Below, in pieces: positions 46,041 to 55,500 of a stretch of DNA of 64,000 bases. Every line of letters starts with the position of its first letter. Position 1 is the first letter of the stretch. The notes beneath the pieces are model-generated. The model was given only the letters and a program-made list of their open reading frames with translations, had not been told where the DNA came from and searched no databases. The translations under genes and the position numbers were made by a program. Origin of the DNA: Dyadobacter sp. CY356 (GTDB lineage Bacteria; Bacteroidota; Bacteroidia; Cytophagales; Spirosomataceae); contig NZ_JAJTSZ010000010.1 of NCBI RefSeq assembly GCF_021440195.1, forward strand, positions 186,001 to 250,000, written 5' to 3'.

Positions 46041-46056
46041 TGTGGCAGTTCGCTTA

Positions 46057-47076
46057 TTAATCCGTCGCAAAATCTACTTTCTTTTTTTGAAAACTATAAA
46101 TCAGATAAAACAAAGCTGGCAGGATAAATATACTTCCGATCAACAATGCCATGGCAAGTGCCTCAATTGTCTTTTCATGACCACTATGTTCGATCAATGA
46201 AAGATATCCGCCGTTTTTCAGAATAACAATGTTTGGATAATGACGATAGGTAGTTGTTAACAGAATCATGGTAACCTGAAATCCAGCCAGAATACGCAGG
46301 ATATTTGCCTGTCCTTTATACATCAGATACCAAAGAAGAGCCAGCGATAAGGTGGCAGCGGAAATCGCAATGATTCCGACAACATTACCAAACACCCAGT
46401 CAATCAGCGGAATTCCTTCAATCAAGGATGATACAAATACAAGCGAACCACAGATCACCGCTGCAATGTTGAAGGCCTTTGCTTTTTTGATAAAACGAAG
46501 GCGGTCATGGTCATTATCTGTTTCTCCTATCAGAAAAACTGCGGCCAGAAATCCGCAAATGGCTACGGTAAATAATCCAACCGAAACTGAAAACCAGTGC
46601 AGCCAGCTGAAAATGTAGGCGTCTAAAAAATTATCCGCTTTCAGATCAATATGTCCTGAAACGGCGCTTCCGGCAATAATGCCAAGGAAAAACGGAGTTA
46701 CAAAACTTGAATAAGCAAAAATCGGATTATAGATATTCTGCATATCGTCTTGCACGGCATCATAATGCCTGAATGTAAATGCAGTCCCGCGGGCGATAAT
46801 TCCTAAAAGCATAATCGTTAAAGGAATATGCAAATAGACGGACATGGTACTGTAAATGACCGGAAAACCTACAAATAAAATTACGATCGCAATGATCAGC
46901 CACATATGATTAGCCTCCCAAATGGGCCCGATTGCTTCATAAAGCGTTTTACGGGTCTGCATTTTGTTGGCCTTCGAAGTAAATAACTCAATAATTCCTG
47001 CCCCAAAATCTGCCCCGCCCAGGAGCAGATAGAGCAGGATAGAAGTCCAGAGATAAATGATGACTACGTATAACAT
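46057..47076 (-). CDS. cydB: cytochrome bd ubiquinol oxidase subunit II
   Basis: A 339-residue inner-membrane protein with eight or nine helices. Typical CydB features are LLLGGADFGAGIIELF at the N-terminus, GPIWEANHMWLI near residue 50, and a C-terminal helix followed by a lysine-rich tail. It forms the oxidase with CydA and is 55 bp downstream of it on the same strand. No cydX-like small gene was recognised after it, although such genes are easily missed. Confidence 0.95.
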   Translation of the reverse strand: MLYVVIIYLWTSILLYLLLGGADFGAGIIELFTSKANKMQTRKTLYEAIGPIWEANHMWLIIAIVILFVGFPVIYSTMSVYLHIPLTIMLLGIIARGTAFTFRHYDAVQDDMQNIYNPIFAYSSFVTPFFLGIIAGSAVSGHIDLKADNFLDAYIFSWLHWFSVSVGLFTVAICGFLAAVFLIGETDNDHDRLRFIKKAKAFNIAAVICGSLVFVSSLIEGIPLIDWVFGNVVGIIAISAATLSLALLWYLMYKGQANILRILAGFQVTMILLTTTYRHYPNIVILKNGGYLSLIEHSGHEKTIEALAMALLIGSIFILPALFYLIYSFQKKKVDFATD

Positions 47077-47083
47077 GGCGTTA

Positions 47084-47117
47084 ATGATAGAATGATAGAA
47101 TTTTGGTATGATAGAAT
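47084..47117. repeat. three copies of ATGATAGAAT in the cydA-cydB gap
   Basis: Copies at 47084-47093, 47092-47101 and 47108-47117 fill most of the 55-bp gap. They are short, so slippage may change the distance between cydA and cydB. Confidence 0.75.
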
Positions 47118-47131
47118 GTTGGAGGATCTAT

Positions 47132-48457
47132 CTATTTTTGTGCTTTTTCGGGTAGGTCGTAGAGCTTGGGTACCATTTTGATCTGCCGGTATAACATAAA
47201 AATAACAATGGCTGCCAGCGAAAAATACATGAGCGTGAACATATAAAAAGAGTAACCGATTCCTGGCATAGGCGTGACTGCATCAGCTGTCCGCATGACA
47301 TTGTAAATAATCCAGGGCTGCCGGCCAACTTCTGTGACCGTCCAGCCAGCTTCCACAGCTATAAAGCCCAGCGGTGTGGCAGCCACAAAAAGTTTAAGTA
47401 GCCAGTCGCTCTGAAGCCAGTTTTTCTTTTTCCAGAGTGCAAGGAAATATAAAAAAGAAATTGCCATCATAGCCATTCCCAAACCGACCATAATCTGGAA
47501 TGCATAATGCGTGATAGGAACCGGTGGCTGATCTTTTTCAGGAAACTTATCAAGCCCTGTCACTTCTGAACTAAAATCTCCATGCGCCATAAAACTCAGC
47601 AGGCCAGGGATTTTAATACCATAATCTACTTTTTTATTTTCGGGATCCGGTATTCCGCCAATGACCAGTCCGGCAGATTTCTCTGTGAAAAAATGAGCTT
47701 CCATGGCTGCGAGTTTAGCGGGTTGTCTTTTCGCGACATCCTTTGCAGAAATATCACCGCTTAATGGTTGAAGTACCGCAGCCACGCAGCCAAATATTGC
47801 GGCAATTGTGAATGATTTGGTATGAAAATAAACATTTTGTCTCCTGATAATCATCAGCGCATGAACACCGGCAACCGCAAAACCGGTGGCAGCAAAAGCG
47901 GCAAGTGACATATGCAGCGATTGTGAAAACCAGGCTTTATTAAACATGGCTTTAATCGGATCAACGTTGATATACTGCCCGTCCACAAAATCAAAACCGG
48001 CCGGACTATTCATCCAGGCATTGGCAGCGACAACCAGAATTCCGGAGGCCAGTCCACTCACGCCGACAATGACACCTGTAAACCAGTGAAACCATTTATT
48101 GAACCGGTCCCAGCCATATAAAAAGAAACCCAGTGCAATGGCTTCAATGAAAAAAGCAGTTCCTTCCAGGGAGAAAGGCATACCGAAAATGGGGCCTGCA
48201 TGTTCCATGAATTTCGGCCAGAGCAATCCAAGTTCAAAAGATAAAACTGTACCCGAAACTGCACCTGTCGCAAAGAAAATAGCCACGCCCTTACTCCACG
48301 CTTTTGTTACATTTTTATAAACAATTTTATCGGTCCTAAGGTAGTAATAATGTGCCACAGCCATAAAAAACGGCATCACCATACCAATGCAGGAAAATAT
48401 GATGTGAAAGCCCAGAGAAAGGGCCATTTGAGATCTTGCAGCCAGGAAATTATCCAT
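47132..48457 (-). CDS. cydA: cytochrome bd ubiquinol oxidase subunit I
   Basis: A 441-residue haem-bearing subunit that oxidises quinol and reduces O2 with high affinity. An early histidine in LGFHIIFSC, KFMEHAGPIFGMPFSLEG, and the strictly conserved VGRQPWIIY are seen. The protein is shorter than E. coli CydA (522 aa), in keeping with a short Q-loop. First gene of the cydAB pair; an AT-rich dyad lies about 64 bp upstream of its start. Confidence 0.96.
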   Translation of the reverse strand: MDNFLAARSQMALSLGFHIIFSCIGMVMPFFMAVAHYYYLRTDKIVYKNVTKAWSKGVAIFFATGAVSGTVLSFELGLLWPKFMEHAGPIFGMPFSLEGTAFFIEAIALGFFLYGWDRFNKWFHWFTGVIVGVSGLASGILVVAANAWMNSPAGFDFVDGQYINVDPIKAMFNKAWFSQSLHMSLAAFAATGFAVAGVHALMIIRRQNVYFHTKSFTIAAIFGCVAAVLQPLSGDISAKDVAKRQPAKLAAMEAHFFTEKSAGLVIGGIPDPENKKVDYGIKIPGLLSFMAHGDFSSEVTGLDKFPEKDQPPVPITHYAFQIMVGLGMAMMAISFLYFLALWKKKNWLQSDWLLKLFVAATPLGFIAVEAGWTVTEVGRQPWIIYNVMRTADAVTPMPGIGYSFYMFTLMYFSLAAIVIFMLYRQIKMVPKLYDLPEKAQK

Positions 48458-48754
48458 AGGTGAGTTGCAATTAGGTATGTAAAACTGAGTTAAAGCCAGG
48501 GTGGAATTGAAAAATTAATCTTTGTAATTTTATATTTTCTTTTAAAATAAAATTACAAAATTCTCACTTCCCGGAATCGCCCCAAAGCTACTCAACTATG
48601 ATCAGAAGAACCATCTTATTTGATAAAAAAACACACAAATTAATATAACTTTTGCAGTAAGAACACAGGTTAACTTCTTTTAAAATGTATCAGTTGTGCG
48701 GATTTGCTGATCTGGGAAAAGTAAAATAAATCCTGAATTGAAATTGTCTTGTTG
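48458..48754. promoter_or_regulatory. divergent cydA / beta-helix intergenic region with an AT-rich dyad
   Basis: 297 bp with no gene. TTTGTAATTTTAT (48521-48533) and ATAAAATTACAAA (48547-48559) form an exact 13-bp inverted repeat with a 13-nt spacer. Its position upstream of cydA suits an operator for an oxygen- or redox-responsive regulator, but no factor can be named. Confidence 0.5.
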
Positions 48755-50098
48755 ATGCTGCGTTTTTATATTATTTTTCTTCTCTTTGCTACAACATGGT
48801 CTGCCTATGGACAGGTTGATAAACTGTTTGTTGCTACAAATGGGAAAGATAATAATCCCGGAACTTTCGAAAAACCTTTCAAAACCTTGAAGAAAGCAAT
48901 GTCGGTCAGTGAAAGCTTTTCGGGCAAACAGGTTAGTATTCAAATGAGGAATGGCACATATTACTTACCTGAAACGATCATCATAAGCAACGCAGATAAG
49001 CGGCCGGAAAAGCTTGAAATTACAGCTTATGGTAAAGAAATGGTTGTAATTAGCGCTGGCAGGAAAATTAAGACAGACTGGCAATTATTCAAAAACGGAA
49101 TATACAGAACTGCTGTTTCACCTGAAATTGCATTTGATATATTATATGTAAACGGCATTCTGCAAACCATGGCAAGATATCCGAATGCAGACACAACTGC
49201 CGGAATTTTTAATGGTTCTGCTGAGGATGCTGCTTATTATGTTCGGGTATTGAGCTGGGGAAACCCCTTTGGTGGCTATTTACATGCTTTGGATGAGCAG
49301 AAAAAAGGAAGTTTGCATTACAGAATTACCGGCGTGGACGATACCGATAATGTGGAACTGGACGGCGGATGGCAATACAATAAGCCACTACATCCTGATA
49401 AAGCCATACGTTTTGTTGAGAATATTTTTGCAGAACTTGATGCACCAGGGGAGTGGTATTTTGACAGGACATTCCATTTTCTATACTTCTATCCGAGAAA
49501 GAAAACGGATTTGTCAAAGGCAGTTGTGGAAGTTTCTAATTTGAAAAACAGTATAGAACTTCAAGGTTCAGCCGCAAACCCAGTGAGAAATATAATGCTC
49601 AAAAATCTGCATTTCAGGCACAATGAAAGATCTTTTATGGAGAGCAACGAAACTGTTTCCGGTAGCGACTGGAATGTTTACAAAGGTGGCGCTGTACTCT
49701 TCAACGGCACCGAAAATTGCAGGATTGAAAATTGCAGTTTTAGTGATCTCGGAGGAAATGCAATGACATTATCCGGTTATAACAAAAATGACACGATTAA
49801 GAATTGTTTTGTGGATCATGTGGGCGCCAGTGCCATTTCTTTACTTGGAAATGGTAATACGAAAAATGACGTTTCCAGTCAGGTTTCAATTAGCGACAAC
49901 ACAATTCATCACACAGGAGAAATTGAAAAACAAGGAAGCGCAATTCATATTTCAAACGCACAACAAGTATTGATTCAGGATAATAAAATCTATCATATTC
50001 CAGGAAAAGCTATAAAATTTGACAGCCTTTCTTTGAAGGAAATTACGAATTTAAAAAATACTGTTTACGACGAATTCAGGGAATTGAAGCATCAGTGA
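48755..50098 (+). CDS. secreted right-handed parallel beta-helix protein
   Basis: A 447-residue protein with a signal peptide (MLRFYIIFLLFATTWSAYGQ). The first half starts with LFVATNGKDNNPGTFEKPFKTLKKA, the entry motif of pectate-lyase-like and Bacteroidetes beta-helix proteins. Repeated turns such as NCRIENCSFSDLGGNAM and NTIHHTGEIEKQGSAIHIS follow. The closest themes are polysaccharide lyases and epimerases, but catalytic residues cannot be assigned. ATG at 48755 is used because the upstream TTG adds nothing to the signal peptide. Confidence 0.85.
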   Translation: MLRFYIIFLLFATTWSAYGQVDKLFVATNGKDNNPGTFEKPFKTLKKAMSVSESFSGKQVSIQMRNGTYYLPETIIISNADKRPEKLEITAYGKEMVVISAGRKIKTDWQLFKNGIYRTAVSPEIAFDILYVNGILQTMARYPNADTTAGIFNGSAEDAAYYVRVLSWGNPFGGYLHALDEQKKGSLHYRITGVDDTDNVELDGGWQYNKPLHPDKAIRFVENIFAELDAPGEWYFDRTFHFLYFYPRKKTDLSKAVVEVSNLKNSIELQGSAANPVRNIMLKNLHFRHNERSFMESNETVSGSDWNVYKGGAVLFNGTENCRIENCSFSDLGGNAMTLSGYNKNDTIKNCFVDHVGASAISLLGNGNTKNDVSSQVSISDNTIHHTGEIEKQGSAIHISNAQQVLIQDNKIYHIPGKAIKFDSLSLKEITNLKNTVYDEFRELKHQ

Positions 50099-50283
50099 AT
50101 TTATAGAAAGCAAATGATAATCTTTCTTCGGCATTTTAAAAATAACTTTGACAGACAACAATTGGCTAACCAAAATTTCATTTTCCGATGGGAAGTGGTT
50201 ATTAAAGAAATCTAAAATATTTGTTATAAAATCCCGATAAGTTAAAATCTATTACCTATTGATTTATAAAAGATTAACAGAAA

Positions 50284-51276
50284 TCACTGGTTTTGTTGCT
50301 GCTGTTGTTGCCTTAATTTTTGTTTAACAATATCTGCCGGATAACGCAACGCTATTTCCCGGATCTCATAAGCAAATTCAGAAAATGTCTTCTGCCACAT
50401 AGCCGCTTCACCAGGTTCATAATCGTAAAATCCTTTAGAATTGGCAATACCTTTGCCGCCTTCCTCCACAATTTTTGAAATCAATTCCGGCACCTCCGAG
50501 CTATTGTGCAAGGTGGGTAACAGATTCTTCATCACGGTATGATAAGCAGGAACTCCTGTTAAATCCATCCATCGAAAAATACCAACGAAAGTCATGAAAT
50601 AACCCGCATTGTTTCTACAAGACCTGTCTATGTCTTCAACAGTCGCATATCCATTTTCAACCAGATGAATTGCTTCACGATACATAGCATACATCAATCG
50701 GTTGGTGATAAATCCTGCAATATCTTTCCGCACCAATATGGGTTCTTTTCCCCACTGGTGTGAGAGTTCATACAGATATTCGCCATAGGAAATATTGGTG
50801 TCGTCGCCACAGATTATTTCCAAAAATCGGGTGGTATGCGCAGGTTCTGTCCAGTGAAGTCCCAGAAAACGTTCGGGATGTGAGGTTAATTTTTGAAGTT
50901 GACTGATAGGAATAGCGGAAGTGTTACTTACCAGAAGCGCATCAGAAGCAATAACGGCTTCTGCTTTTTTATAGACAGATTCCTTGACATCGATGTCCTC
51001 AATCGTGCATTCAATAACAAGTTTGCAGGCAAATAATTCTGAATAATCCTCAGTGATCAGGAGATTTTTCAGATAATAATCGGGGGTATGCGGGATAATC
51101 CTATTTTTAAACGCTTTTTCTAAATGGTCAGTAATCCGTTTTTCAGCAAACAAGAGATCGCTGCTTAACGGTGCCAACGCGACAACGGGATGCCCGGCAA
51201 TAAGCAAACAAGTAACTATACTGGAACCCATCAGTCCAAGGCCAATAACGGCAACTGGAATTTCATTCGTTTTCAT
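50284..51276 (-). CDS. 3-hydroxyacyl-CoA dehydrogenase family protein
   Basis: A 330-residue NAD-dependent enzyme. The Rossmann motif VIGLGLMGSSIVTCLLIAGH is at the N-terminus, NTSAIPISQL and GLHWTEPAHTTRFLEI carry the catalytic His/Glu region, and the C-terminal helical domain contains GFITNRLMYAMYREAIHLVE. It is a monofunctional dehydrogenase without an enoyl-CoA hydratase domain. The last residues are a low-complexity glutamine run. The substrate could be a short hydroxyacyl-CoA or a related hydroxy acid; no beta-oxidation genes are nearby. Confidence 0.87.
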   Translation of the reverse strand: MKTNEIPVAVIGLGLMGSSIVTCLLIAGHPVVALAPLSSDLLFAEKRITDHLEKAFKNRIIPHTPDYYLKNLLITEDYSELFACKLVIECTIEDIDVKESVYKKAEAVIASDALLVSNTSAIPISQLQKLTSHPERFLGLHWTEPAHTTRFLEIICGDDTNISYGEYLYELSHQWGKEPILVRKDIAGFITNRLMYAMYREAIHLVENGYATVEDIDRSCRNNAGYFMTFVGIFRWMDLTGVPAYHTVMKNLLPTLHNSSEVPELISKIVEEGGKGIANSKGFYDYEPGEAAMWQKTFSEFAYEIREIALRYPADIVKQKLRQQQQQQNQ

Positions 51277-51602
51277 AGGTGGTTTAGGATTAGATTTGTT
51301 TTCAAAGAGTTCGGCAAGAGTCGTAATTAAAGTTATTCATTACAAATTTGATTTGCCAAAAAGTGGGATTTTTCTTTATGGACGTTGGGGTTTGAAGGCG
51401 TTATTTAATTTATTAATGGAATAAAGCTGGAAGTATTTTCTATAATATTTTACTGCTTGGTTCTTAACATCATTTCCCGCGGAATAAAGACCGGAGACAT
51501 AACCTATAAGCAAACTACATCAAAATGAGATACCACCTAAAATGAAAGATGCCCGGAAGAAATTATCTCCCGGGCATCTTTCATGAACCTTAATAATTTA
51601 GT
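51277..51602. other. 326-bp intergenic region with a csbD terminator
   Basis: No gene seen. The hairpin at 51542-51584 terminates the CsbD gene on the minus strand; the rest is AT-rich and holds the promoter of the 3-hydroxyacyl-CoA dehydrogenase. Confidence 0.5.
51542..51584 (-). terminator. terminator hairpin after the CsbD gene
   Basis: ATGAAAGATGCCCGG (51542-51556) pairs exactly with CCGGGCATCTTTCAT (51570-51584). The following minus-strand sequence has only a short U-run. Confidence 0.7.
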
Positions 51603-51800
51603 CTATTTTGACCAATCGCTTACTTCTGATTCTACTTCTTCACGGGTTTTACCCAATTTTTTTTGAAGTTTTCCCAAAAGCTCGTCTTCTTTTCCTTCTT
51701 CATATAACAAATCGTCGTCAGTAAGATCTGCGTATTGCTGTTTGAACTTACCTTTCAACTCTGTCCAATTTCCTTTTACTTGTTGTGTGAACGCGCTCAT
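51603..51800 (-). CDS. CsbD-family stress protein
   Basis: A 65-residue acidic protein with VKGNWTELKGKFKQQYADLTDDDL, the CsbD core. CsbD-like proteins are small, abundant general-stress proteins of unknown function. Single gene with its own terminator. The conserved GNW...LKGK start supports the ATG at 51800. Confidence 0.93.
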   Translation of the reverse strand: MSAFTQQVKGNWTELKGKFKQQYADLTDDDLLYEEGKEDELLGKLQKKLGKTREEVESEVSDWSK

Positions 51801-52108
51801 ATCTTTAATATTTAAAGTTATAGATTTATGAAAACTGCCTCATGCAATTATCTGATATAATAAATAAATTGTGCCAAAAAAAGATCAGCTTTTTATCTTC
51901 ACGTTTAATTATCTGGTAACTCAACTCTCGAATTTTGAAAATTATTGATAATCAAACGTATAACATTAAGAAAGCTGAAATGAAACCGGGAAAACCCATT
52001 CCATTTCAGCTTTTACCTCATAAATCTGATTGATTTATACCCAAATTCCTGAGAATACTTTTCCCAAATTTGAGTATCAGACGAGTCAGATGTCGCCCAT
52101 TTTACCCA
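51801..52108. other. 308-bp intergenic region
   Basis: AT-rich DNA between two minus-strand genes. No ORF, RNA or clear promoter was recognised; it should contain the csbD promoter and the end of the epimerase transcript. Confidence 0.45.
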
Positions 52109-53389
52109 TTATTCCGGCAAATCTTTGCTTAATAATTTGTCCAGTCTGACAATACTTTGCACCATTGCCCGTACCGAATGGTAATTTACTTTCCAGGAAT
52201 GGCTCATATGTTTCCATATCGGTTCGCCCTGACGGGTAAGCAATGGCAGCCATTCTCCAACTTGGTGGTTAATCATTTTATCAAAAACAAAACGATGGGT
52301 GGCGTCATAAGCTTTCAGGTATTTTTCATCACCATAAATCCGGTAGGCGTCCAGCATTCCAATCAATACCTCCGCCTGCTGCCAGAATTCCTTTTCCCGG
52401 TCATAAACCTCTCCTGCGTGGGAGCCTTCGACATACACACCGCCAAACTCCCAATCTATACCATGTTCTATCGCATGATCAAAAGATTTTAACAATTGCG
52501 TTTGATAATCGTCATAAGGAATGCCGGCAATGTCGAGGGCATGCATGAGCAACCAGGCAAATTCAACATTATGACCATAACTGGTGTTATCCTCAGCTGA
52601 ACTTTTCAGTCCATCCTCCGAAAATCTGTCCCAGCCCCATATAATTTCAAACTTGATTTGAGGTGCCACAGTCCAGTCTGCCCAGAACTGCGGAATACCC
52701 GTGCCATAAACCGGATGCATTATTTTATTGATCAGAAGCTGAATTATTTCAACCAGCTTTCTGCGGTGAACTTCCTTTCCACTGGCTTCATATAGCGTGG
52801 TGAAAGCCTCCATCAGGTGCATATGGGCATCCAAAGTTTTCCTGTCGCCACCGGCTGCACCAGCCCCTTTCAATTCCCACTGACGGTTAAACATTTCAAA
52901 ATATCCGCCGTAAAATGTATCAGCTCCATGAATTTGAAGCAGGTCAAAAACCTTTTCAGCATATTCCAAACCTCTGCTGTCACCCGTGGCCAAAGTATAT
53001 TCACTTAAACTGTAAATAGCGAAACTAAGCCCATAGACAATTTTTTCATCGATTTTGACATTGCCTTTTCTATCCATCAGCCAGTAAAAACCGCCGAACT
53101 CATTGTCCCACATTTTGTCGATTAAAAAATCGACACCGTGTTTTGCGATAGCCGCATATCTGCCATCACCGTAACCCGCCCGGTGTGCAGAGGAGAAGGT
53201 AAATACAGTTCTGGTCTGGGCAATTAATGATTTTTCGTCTTCGCCAGAGTCGTTTCCGGCATAATCAAAATGTGTGATGAACCCGCCATTTTCCTTATCA
53301 ACGCATCGGGTTTCCCAAAATGGGAGTAATTCGGTAGTAAGATGTTGAGTAGCTTCGTCGCGGTATCGTTTAAGCTGTTCTATGTTCAT
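52109..53389 (-). CDS. AGE-family epimerase, cellobiose 2-epimerase-like
   Basis: A 426-residue cytoplasmic protein with the (alpha/alpha)6 barrel pattern of N-acylglucosamine 2-epimerase/cellobiose 2-epimerase. Conserved segments include TRTVFTFSSAHR, GGFYWLMDRKG, DAHMHLMEAF, YGHNVEFAWLL and WKVNYHSVRAM, with the catalytic histidines in the latter motifs. Substrate could be cellobiose, mannose or another aldose, and no sugar cluster surrounds it to decide. Confidence 0.9.
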   Translation of the reverse strand: MNIEQLKRYRDEATQHLTTELLPFWETRCVDKENGGFITHFDYAGNDSGEDEKSLIAQTRTVFTFSSAHRAGYGDGRYAAIAKHGVDFLIDKMWDNEFGGFYWLMDRKGNVKIDEKIVYGLSFAIYSLSEYTLATGDSRGLEYAEKVFDLLQIHGADTFYGGYFEMFNRQWELKGAGAAGGDRKTLDAHMHLMEAFTTLYEASGKEVHRRKLVEIIQLLINKIMHPVYGTGIPQFWADWTVAPQIKFEIIWGWDRFSEDGLKSSAEDNTSYGHNVEFAWLLMHALDIAGIPYDDYQTQLLKSFDHAIEHGIDWEFGGVYVEGSHAGEVYDREKEFWQQAEVLIGMLDAYRIYGDEKYLKAYDATHRFVFDKMINHQVGEWLPLLTRQGEPIWKHMSHSWKVNYHSVRAMVQSIVRLDKLLSKDLPE

Positions 53390-53764
53390 GTGCGGTCAAA
53401 TAAGTTTCAGGTGTTTATATTGAAATAAGGTTATGCGGATCATGTATAGTACGTCACCATGATGAAGAATGGCTATTGGATTGAGTTATATCACTATAAA
53501 TATTTTTATCAGTATTATTATTCTTTATTTTCATTGTTTCAGCCATTTGTTATAAAGGAGTATTTTTATATTTAAGGGAATGTTTGTCAATAACTACTTG
53601 AATTCTGACAGTAGTTGAAAAGCTAAAACTTCTTTGTTTTATCAGAGCATACTTTTATTGTGGTGAAAGTTATTCGGATTGAAAATAAAAATCAGTCTTC
53701 ATCTTATTTGCATTTACTCGCTGTTCCGTCGTAATTCGCAGATTAATATAATTTAAGCATAACC
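53390..53764. other. 375-bp intergenic region
   Basis: AT-rich region between the divergent epimerase and PolX genes. No gene, stable hairpin or convincing Bacteroidetes promoter was identified. Confidence 0.45.
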
Positions 53765-55474
53765 ATGAGCAACGCCGAAATTGTCGATATACTTGAACTT
53801 ACTGCCAAATTACTTGAACTGCACGGCGCTGACCCTTTTAAGGTGAAAAGTTATGGTGTAGCTGGTTTTTATCTGGATAAATACAAGGATGGCGAAATAG
53901 CAGCGCTCACCCTTGAAGAATTGACGAAACTTCAGGGAATTGGAAAAAGTACAGCGGCGAAAATCATCGAAATTGTTCAGCGCGGAACCTTCAAAGAGTT
54001 GGAGGAATTGCTTGAAAATACACCCCTTGGTGTGCTGGAAATGTTCAGTATCAAAGGAATTGGTGCTAAAAAAATTGCGGTTTTGTGGCGCGAACTTGGT
54101 ATCGACAATCTGCACGAACTTGAACTGGCCTGCCTGAGTGGTAAGATTGCAAAAGTAAAAGGGTTCGGAGGAAGCACAGAACAGAAAATTCTTGAATCAC
54201 TGGCTTTCCTGAAAGATCAGGCAGGGAAATTGCGCATGGATAAAGCAGAATCCATTGCGCAATATCTTTCGGAAGAATTGAAAAAAAGCTTCGATAAAGT
54301 TGAAATTGCGGGTGACGTCCGCCGAAAAGCGGAAATTGTAGAAAAGATCCGTTTGCTTGTGGGAACAGAATCTCCAATGCTTTTGCAACAAGCGTTAAAC
54401 GCGATAGAATTTTTGGTTCAGGATGAAAAGATTTCTTCACCATTTATATGGCGGGGAAAAATGCAGGACATTGCCGTCGAAATTGAGGTATTGGCTGTGA
54501 AACCTGAAAATATGGTCAATGAATTATTTCTTGAAACTGCTTCTGCTGAACATTTAAACAAAGTAACGGTTTCAGGAACTTCGTTGTGGAGACAAACAAA
54601 ATACGAACTTTTCGATAGTGAAGAGGCTATTTATGAAAAGGCTGGTCTGCCTTTCATAGTCCCTGAAATGCGGGAGGGAGCGGATGAGTTTATCTGGGCC
54701 GAAACCCATACATCTGATCAGCTAATAACCTGGGATGATTTAAATGGCATTTTACATAACCACAGTACCTATTCTGACGGGCAGCATACGCTCGAACAAA
54801 TGGCTTTGTTTTGTCAGGAACTGGGTTTTGAATATCTGGGAATTGCTGATCATTCACAGACTGCATCTTATGCAAGCGGATTAAAGCCGGACGATGTTTT
54901 TCGTCAGCATGAAGAAATTGCTAAACTTAATGAACGGTTTGCTTTGTCCGGAAGCGAAAAACCTTTCAAAATTTTAAGGGGGATTGAATCAGATATTCTT
55001 GGAGACGGGTCTCTGGACTATTCGGATGAGATTTTATCAAGTTTTGATTACGTTGTGGCTTCTGTACATAGCAATCTGACGATGACTCTGGAAAAAGCGA
55101 CTTCACGTTTATTGAAGGCAATTCAAAATCCATATACAACAATTCTAGGCCATCCAACCGGAAGGCTTTTGCTGTCGAGAGAAGGGTATCCGATTGATCA
55201 CAAGGTAATTATAGATGCCTGTGCGGAGCACAAAGTGGTGATAGAAATTAATGCTTCACCCTGGCGGCTGGATCTCGACTGGCGATGGATTGCCTATTGC
55301 ATGGAAAAAGGTGTGTTGTTGAGTATCAACCCCGACGCACATAAAAAGGAAGGATATTACGATATGCATTACGGAGTAGCCGTAGCCCGCAAAGGCGGAT
55401 TGACGAAGGAAATGACTTTCAACGCGTTTACTTTAAACGAAATTGAAGAATATTTGAAAATGAGAAGAGGATAA
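53765..55474 (+). CDS. polX: PolX-family protein with PHP domain, polymerase site degenerate
   Basis: A 569-residue protein. N-terminal helix-hairpin-helix motifs (LQGIGKSTAAKI near 58; IKGIGAKKIAVLW near 98) bind DNA. The polymerase palm motif reads G183-D-V-R-R and then K194-I-R196 where active PolX has D-x-D, and the later strand reads IAVEIEVLA without the third aspartate. The C-terminal PHP domain is complete: H331-N-H333-STYSDG, IADHSQ, GIESDILGDG, VASVHS, GHPTGR and NPDAH, consistent with a 3'-5' exonuclease or phosphoesterase. The protein is expected to be polymerase-inactive but nuclease-active. Confidence 0.9.
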   Translation: MSNAEIVDILELTAKLLELHGADPFKVKSYGVAGFYLDKYKDGEIAALTLEELTKLQGIGKSTAAKIIEIVQRGTFKELEELLENTPLGVLEMFSIKGIGAKKIAVLWRELGIDNLHELELACLSGKIAKVKGFGGSTEQKILESLAFLKDQAGKLRMDKAESIAQYLSEELKKSFDKVEIAGDVRRKAEIVEKIRLLVGTESPMLLQQALNAIEFLVQDEKISSPFIWRGKMQDIAVEIEVLAVKPENMVNELFLETASAEHLNKVTVSGTSLWRQTKYELFDSEEAIYEKAGLPFIVPEMREGADEFIWAETHTSDQLITWDDLNGILHNHSTYSDGQHTLEQMALFCQELGFEYLGIADHSQTASYASGLKPDDVFRQHEEIAKLNERFALSGSEKPFKILRGIESDILGDGSLDYSDEILSSFDYVVASVHSNLTMTLEKATSRLLKAIQNPYTTILGHPTGRLLLSREGYPIDHKVIIDACAEHKVVIEINASPWRLDLDWRWIAYCMEKGVLLSINPDAHKKEGYYDMHYGVAVARKGGLTKEMTFNAFTLNEIEEYLKMRRG

Positions 55475-55500
55475 TATTACTCACCGTAACCTTAAATAAA

